Part shown: piece after piece, positions 58,664-64,000 of the stretch
Layout of the letters: each line of letters starts with the position of its first letter
Numbering within the stretch: the first letter of the stretch is position 1
Assembly (NCBI GenBank): GCA_964016885.1
Contig: OZ024749.1
Span: 21,369,270-21,433,269 of the forward strand
Reading direction: 5' to 3'
Source: Eledone cirrhosa
Taxonomy: Eukaryota; Mollusca; Cephalopoda; Octopoda; Eledonidae
DNA: 64,000 nucleotides
Notes under the pieces: model-generated
Seen by the model: the letters and a program-made list of their open reading frames with translations, nothing else
What the model was told of the DNA's origin: nothing
Database searches by the model: none
Position numbers and translations under genes: made by a program

Positions 58664-59104
58664 GGTTCAGTGTTAGGGTTAGGGTTAGGGTTAGGGCTTA
58701 GAATTTAGGGTTTAGGTTTAGGGTTACAGTTAGGGTTATGGTTAGTGTTAGTGTTACGGTTAGTGTCACGGTTAGAGTTAGGTTTAGGGTTAGGGTTTAG
58801 GGTTAGGGTTAGTATTAGTGTTAATGTTAGGGTTAAGTTTAGGGTTAGGGATAGGTTTAGGGTTACTTTTTTTCATTTTTTCGATTTTTTCATTTTTCTA
58901 TTTTTCGATTTTTTTTGATTTTTTCATTTTCATTTTTTCAATTTTTTCAATTTTTTCGATTTCTAGGGTTAGGGTTAGGGTTAAGTTTAGGGTTAGGGTT
59001 AGGGTTAGGGTTAGGGTTAGGGTTTAGGATTTAGGATTTAGGGTTTAGGTTTAGGGTTAGGGTTAGGGTTAGGGTTAGTGTTAGTCTTACGGTTAGAGTT
59101 AGGG

Positions 59105-59145
<41 letters not shown>

Positions 59146-59277
59146 GGTTAGGGTTAGGGTTAGTGTTAGGGTTAGGGCTATGTTTTTTTCATTTTTTCGA
59201 TTTTTTCATGTTTTCGAATTTTCGATTTTCTCGATTTTTTCATTCTACCATCTTTTCTATTTTTCGATTATTTAGGG

Positions 59278-59316
<39 letters not shown>

Positions 59317-59767
59317 TAGGGTTAGTGTTAGGGTTAGGGTTAGGGTTAGGGTTAGGATTAATGTTTAGGGTTTAGGGTTTAGGGTTAGTGTTAGGGTTAG
59401 GGTTAGGGTTAGGTTTAGTGTTAGGGTTAGGGTTTAGGGTTAGCGTTAGGGGTAGGGTTAAGTTTAGGGTTAGGGTTAGGGTTAGGGTTAGCGTTAGGTT
59501 TATGATTAGGGTTAGGGGTAGGGTTAGCGTTAAGGTTAGGGTTAGGGTTAGGTTTAGCGTTAGGGTCAGTGTTAGCGTTAGGATTAGGATTTAGGGTTAG
59601 CGTTAGGGTTAAGTTTAGAGTTAGGATTAGGGTTAGCGTTAGGGTTAGGGTTAGGGTTAGGAGTAGGGTTAGCGTTAAGGTTAGGGTTAGGTTTAGGTTT
59701 AGGTTTAGCGTTAGGGTTAGGGTTAGGGTTAAGGTTAGTGTTAGTGTTAGGGTTAGAGTTAGGGTCT

Positions 59768-59798
<31 letters not shown>

Positions 59799-60098
59799 TG
59801 GTTATGGTTAGGGTTAGGGTTAGTTTTAGTGTTTCGGTTAGAGTTAGTGTTAGGGTTAGGGTTTAGGGTTAGGGTAAGGGTTAGGGTTAGGTTTAGGTTT
59901 AGGGTTAGGGTTAGGTATAGTGTTAGGGTTAGGGTTTGGGTTAGGGGTTAGAATTTAGGGTTTTGGTTTAGGGTTAAAGTTAGGGTTAGAGTTAGTGTTA
60001 GTGTTACGGTTAGTGTTACGGTTAGAGTTAGGGTTAGGGTTATGGTTAGGGCTAGGGTTAGGGTTAGGGTTAGTTTTAGTGTTTCGGTTAGAGTTAGT

Positions 60099-60131
<33 letters not shown>

Positions 60132-60338
60132 AAGGGTTAGGGTTAGTGTTTAGGGGTAGGGTTAGGTTTAGGGTTAGGGTTAGGGTTAAGTTTAGCGTAA
60201 GTGTTAGGGTTAGCGTTAGGGTTAGGGTTAGGGTTAGGGGTTGGGTTAGCGTTAATGTTAGGGTTAGGTTTAGGTTTAACGTTAGGGTTAGGGTTAGGGT
60301 TAAGGTTAATGTTAGTGTTACGGTTAGAGTTAGGGTCT

Positions 60339-60369
<31 letters not shown>

Positions 60370-60419
60370 TGGTTATGGTTAGGGTTAGGGTTAGCTTTAG
60401 TGTTTCGTTTAGAGTTAGT

Positions 60420-60455
<36 letters not shown>

Positions 60456-60617
60456 GTTTAGTGTTTAGGGGTAGTGTTAGGTTTAGGGTTAGGGTTAGGG
60501 TTAGGTTTAGTGTTAGGGTTAGGGTTAGGGTTAGGGCTTAGAATTTAGGGTTTAGGTTTAGGGTTAGAGTTAGGGTTAGGGTTAGTGTTAGTGTTACAGT
60601 TAGTGTTACGGTTAGAG

Positions 60618-60653
<36 letters not shown>

Positions 60654-60859
60654 ATTAGAGTTAGGCTTACGTTTTTTCCTTTCTTCGATTTTTTCATTTT
60701 TCGATTTCTTCAATTTTTCAATTTTTGATTTTTTTTTGATTTTTTCATTTTTTCATTTTTTCGATTTTTGAGGGTTACGGTTAGGGTTAGGGTTAGGGTT
60801 AGGGTTAGGGTTAGGGTTTAGGGTTAGTGTTAGTGTTAATGTTAGGGTTAGGGTTAGGG

Positions 60860-60900
<41 letters not shown>

Positions 60901-60946
60901 GGTTAGGGTTAGGGTTAGGGTTAGGGTTAGGGTTTTGTTAGGGTTA
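58664..60946 (+). repeat. 2.3 kb tandem unit S, copy 1 (2283 bp)
   Basis: Starts GGTTCAGTGTTAGGG. T-blocks are shorter and fewer: 58866-58963, 59182-59273 and 60671-60769. About 1.4 kb between the second and third is pure variant TTAGGG, the longest T-block-free stretch in the right half. It holds a roughly 300 bp segment (about 60150-60460) absent from copy 2. No gene is present. Confidence 0.88.
60879..60932 (+). repeat. Perfect TTAGGG array, 9 units
   Basis: Nine exact hexamers, ended by TTTTGTTAGGG just before S copy 2 begins. Confidence 0.9.
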
Positions 60947-61389
60947 GGTTCAGTGTTAGGGTTAGGGTTAGGGTTAGGGCTTAGAATTTAGGGTTTAGGT
61001 TTAGGGTTACAGTTAGGGTTATGGTTAGTGTTAGTGTTACGGTTAGTGTTACGGTTAGAGTTAGGTTTAGGGTTAGGGTTTAGGGTTAGGGTTAGTATTA
61101 GTGTTAATGTTAGGGTTAAGTTTAGGGTTAGGGTTAGGTTTAGGGTTACGTTTTTTCATTTTTTCGATTTTTTCATTTTTCTATTTTTCGATTTTTTTTG
61201 ATTTTTTCATTCTTTCATTTTTTCAATTTTTTCAATTTTTTCGATTTCTAGGGTTAGGGTTAGGGTTAAGTTTAGGGTTAGGGTTAGGGTTAGGGTTAGG
61301 GTTAGGGTTTAGGATTTAGGATTTAGGGTTTAGGTTTAGGGTTAGGGTTAGGGTTAGGGTTAGTGTTAGTCTTACGGTTAGAGTTAGGG

Positions 61390-61430
<41 letters not shown>

Positions 61431-61562
61431 GGTTAGGGTTAGGGTTAGTGTTAGGGTTAGGGCTATGTTTTTTTCATTTTTTCGATTTTTTCATGTTTTC
61501 GAATTTTCGATTTTCTCGATTTTTTCATTCTACCATCTTTTCTATTTTTCGATTATTTAGGG

Positions 61563-61601
<39 letters not shown>

Positions 61602-62058
61602 TAGGGTTAGTGTTAGGGTTAGGGTTAGGGTTAGGGTTAGGGTTAGGATTAATGTTTAGGGTTTAGGGTTTAGGGTTAGTGTTAGGGTTAGGGTTAGGGT
61701 TAGGTTTAGTGTTAGGGTTAGGGTTTAGGGTTAGCGTTAGGGGTAGGGTTAAGTTTAGGGTTAGGGTTAGGGTTAGGGTTAGCGTTAGGTTTATGATTAG
61801 GGTTAGGGGTAGGGTTAGCGTTAAGGTTAGGGTTAGGGTTAGGTTTAGCGTTAGGGTCAGTGTTAGCGTTAGGATTAGGATTTAGGGTTAGCGTTAGGGT
61901 TAAGTTTAGAGTTAGGATTAGGGTTAGCGTTAGGGTTAGGGTTAGGGTTAGGAGTAGGGTTAGCGTTAAGGTTAGGGTTAGGTTTAGGTTTAGGTTTAGC
62001 GTTAGGGTTAGGGTTAGGGTTAAGGTTAGTGTTAGTGTTAGGGTTAGAGTTAGGGTCT

Positions 62059-62089
<31 letters not shown>

Positions 62090-62389
62090 TGGTTATGGTT
62101 AGGGTTAGGGTTAGTTTTAGTGTTTCGGTTAGAGTTAGTGTTAGGGTTAGGGTTTAGGGTTAGGGTAAGGGTTAGGGTTAGGTTTAGGTTTAGGGTTAGG
62201 GTTAGGTATAGTGTTAGGGTTAGGGTTTGGGTTAGGGGTTAGAATTTAGGGTTTTGGTTTAGGGTTAAAGTTAGGGTTAGAGTTAGTGTTAGTGTTACGG
62301 TTAGTGTTACGGTTAGAGTTAGGGTTAGGGTTATGGTTAGGGCTAGGGTTAGGGTTAGGGTTAGTTTTAGTGTTTCGGTTAGAGTTAGT

Positions 62390-62422
<33 letters not shown>

Positions 62423-62599
62423 AAGGGTTAGGGTTAGTGTTTAGGGGTAGGGTTAGGTTTAGGGTTAGGGTTAGGGTTAGGTTTAGTGTTAGTGTTAGGG
62501 TTAGGGTTAGGGTTAGGGCTTAGAATTTAGGGTTTAGGTTTAGGATTAGAGTTAGGGTTAGGGTTAGTGTTAGTGTTACAGTTAGTGTTACGGTTAGAG

Positions 62600-62635
<36 letters not shown>

Positions 62636-63167
62636 ATTAGAGTTAGGCTTACGTTTTTTCCTTTCTTCGATTTTTTCATTTTTCGATTTCTTCAATTTTT
62701 CAATTTTTGATTTTTTTTTGATTTTTTCATTTTTTCATTTTTTCGATTTTTGAGGGTTACGGTTAGGGTTAGGGTTAGGGTTAGGGTTAGGGTTAGGGTT
62801 TAGGGTTAGTGTTAGTGTTAATGTTAGGGTTAGGGTTAGGGTTAGGGTTAGGGTTTAGGGTTAGTGTTAGGGTTAAGTTTAGGGTTAAGGTTAGGGTTAT
62901 GGTTAGGGTTAGGGTTAGGGTTAGTGTTAGGGCTAGGGTTAGGGTTAGGGTAAGGGTTTAGGTTTAGGGTTAGGGTTAGGATTAGGGTTAGTGTTAGTCT
63001 TACGGTTAGAGTTAGGGTTAGGGTTAGGATTTAGGGTTAGGTTTAGGGTTAGGGTTGGTGTTAGGGTTAGGTTAGGGTTAGCGTTAGGGTTATGGTTAGG
63101 GTTAGGGGTAGGGTTAGGATTAATGTTTAGGGTTTAGGGTTTAGGTTTAGGGTTAGAGTTAGGGTTA
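60947..63167 (+). repeat. 2.2 kb tandem unit S, copy 2 (2221 bp)
   Basis: Offset 2283-2291 bp from copy 1 up to about 62070, then 1982 bp at the third T-block, showing a 309 bp difference. It then carries about 240 bp of extra repeat near 62860-63150. T-blocks lie at 61149-61249, 61467-61558 and 62653-62751. Confidence 0.87.
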
Positions 63168-63546
63168 AGTTTAGTGTTAGGGTTAGGGTTAGGGTTAGGG
63201 CTTAGAATTTAGGGTTTAGGTTTAGGGTTAGAGTTAGGGTTAGGGTTAGTGTTAGTGTTACGGTTATTGTTACGGTTAGAGTTAGGTTTAGGGTTAGTGT
63301 TTAGGGTTAGGGTTAGTATTAGTGTTAATGTTAGGGTTAAGTTTAGGGTTAGGGTTAGGTTTAGGGTTACGTTTTTTCATTTTTTCGATTTTTTCATTTT
63401 TCTATTTTTCGATTTTTTTTGATTTTTTCATTCTTTCATTTTTTCAATTTTTTCGATTTTTTCGATTTTTAGGGTTAGGGTTAGGGTTAAGTTTAGGGTT
63501 AGGGTTAGGGTTAGGGTTAATGTTAGTCTTACGGTTAGAGTTAGGT

Positions 63547-63584
<38 letters not shown>

Positions 63585-63662
63585 TAGGGTTAGGGCTATG
63601 TTTTTTTCATTTTTTCGATTTTTTCATGTTTTCGAATTTTCGATTTTCTCGATTTTTTAGGG

Positions 63663-63701
<39 letters not shown>

Positions 63702-63762
63702 TAGGGTTAGTGTTAGGATTAGGGTTAGGATAAGGGTTAGGCTTAGGATTAATGTTTAGGGT

Positions 63763-63794
<32 letters not shown>

Positions 63795-64000
63795 TAGTCT
63801 TAGGGTTTAGGGTTAGCGTTAGGGGTAGGGTTAAGTTTAGGGTTAGGGTTAGAGTTAGGGTTAGCGTTAGGTTTATGGTTAGGGTTAGGGGTAGGGTTAG
63901 CGTTAAGGTTAGGGTTAGGGTTAGGTTTAGCGTTAGGGTCAGTGTTAGCGTTAGGATTAGGATTTAGGGTTAGGGTTAGGGTTAAGATTATGGTTAGGTT
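63168..64000 (+). repeat. 2.2 kb tandem unit S, copy 3, cut by window end
   Basis: Begins AGTTTAGTGTTAGGG. T-blocks lie at 63371-63470 and 63601-63659. The second ends early (CTCGATTTTTTAGGG), lacking the TTCATTCTACCATCTTTTC part present near 59251 and 61535. The unit probably continues past 64000. Confidence 0.8.

Larger units (their letters stand above)
1..64000 (+). repeat. Degenerate telomere-type (TTAGGG) satellite with T-rich blocks, whole window
   Basis: The whole window is built from TTAGGG and its one-base variants plus TTTAGGG heptamers, interrupted by T-rich blocks of about 40-300 bp. The G/T-rich strand is always +, with no inverted CCCTAA segment seen. C is rare and sits mainly in CG, CA or CT contexts. 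TTAGGG is the telomere repeat of animals, many fungi and some protists; such degenerate arrays are typical of subtelomeres or interstitial telomeric DNA. No gene, RNA gene or known transposon is visible. Open frames here encode only dipeptide strings (Leu-Gly, Val-Arg, Asn-Pro, Thr-Leu) or Phe-rich runs and are not annotated as CDS. The species cannot be named from the sequence. Confidence 0.95.

Noticed and set aside
142..63659. T-blocks as poly(A) tails of retrotransposons on the minus strand
   Set aside because: No coding or structural element sequence adjoins them, no target-site duplications are seen, and T-runs are regularly broken by CA/CGA. An ancient insertion origin stays possible but unsupported.
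142..63659. T-runs as transcription terminators
   Set aside because: No hairpin precedes the T-runs, no gene lies upstream, and the context is eukaryotic satellite.
1..64000. CRISPR array
   Set aside because: Repeats are direct but lack constant repeat/unique spacer structure; units are 6 bp or kilobases long and spacers are also repeated.
1..64000. Plant-type telomere (TTTAGGG)
   Set aside because: TTTAGGG is frequent but always mixed with a majority of TTAGGG; every perfect array of four or more units I found is TTAGGG.
1..64000. tRNA, rRNA or other structured RNA genes
   Set aside because: The near absence of C and the monotony of the sequence rule out the conserved tRNA boxes and rRNA motifs; none was seen on either strand.

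Overview
This window holds no recognisable gene. All 64 kb is low-complexity eukaryotic satellite DNA made of two materials. The first is a heavily mutated telomere-type repeat (TTAGGG, with frequent TTTAGGG and one-base variants such as TTAGTG, TTAGCG, TTAGAG, TTACGG, TTATGG and TTAAGG). The second is a set of discrete T-rich blocks (about 40-300 bp) built from T-runs separated by CA, CGA or GA. The G/T-rich strand is the + strand throughout; I saw no CCCTAA-oriented array. TTAGGG telomeres occur in animals, many fungi and several protist groups, so the sequence alone does not name the organism. CpG is kept in both materials (TCGA, TAGCG, TACGG), which argues weakly against a strongly CpG-methylated vertebrate genome. 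No rRNA, tRNA, transposon or protein family is visible. The open frames are by-products of a 6-base repeat whose + strand is stop-free in two of three frames.

Layout. 1-2100: irregular variant repeats with five T-blocks. 2101-6323: two diverged 2.5-2.6 kb cassettes. 6324-21836: three head-to-tail copies of a 5.17 kb unit (5179, 5167 and 5167 bp), nearly identical. 21837-31640: a divergent zone of short cassettes (0.3-1.3 kb) with several small tandem duplications. 31641-40318: two tandem copies of a 4-4.7 kb unit that differ by whole-block insertions and deletions. 38273-58634: a 12.1 kb segment followed by a second copy of 8.26 kb. Their length difference is accounted for exactly by one fewer 4385 bp sub-unit and one extra 547 bp duplication. 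58664-64000: 2.2-2.3 kb tandem units, the third cut off by the window end.

The most interesting signal is organisation, not coding. The variant hexamers are not random noise: the same ordered strings of variants recur across tens of kilobases. The T-blocks fall into about six families with fixed entry and exit strings, and most exits share ATTTTTTAG(C/T)GTTA. Together they look like a modular subtelomeric or interstitial-telomeric satellite that grows by nested unequal exchange at scales from 6 bp to 12 kb. Block edges and copy boundaries were read by eye and are good to about 1-10 bp unless stated otherwise.
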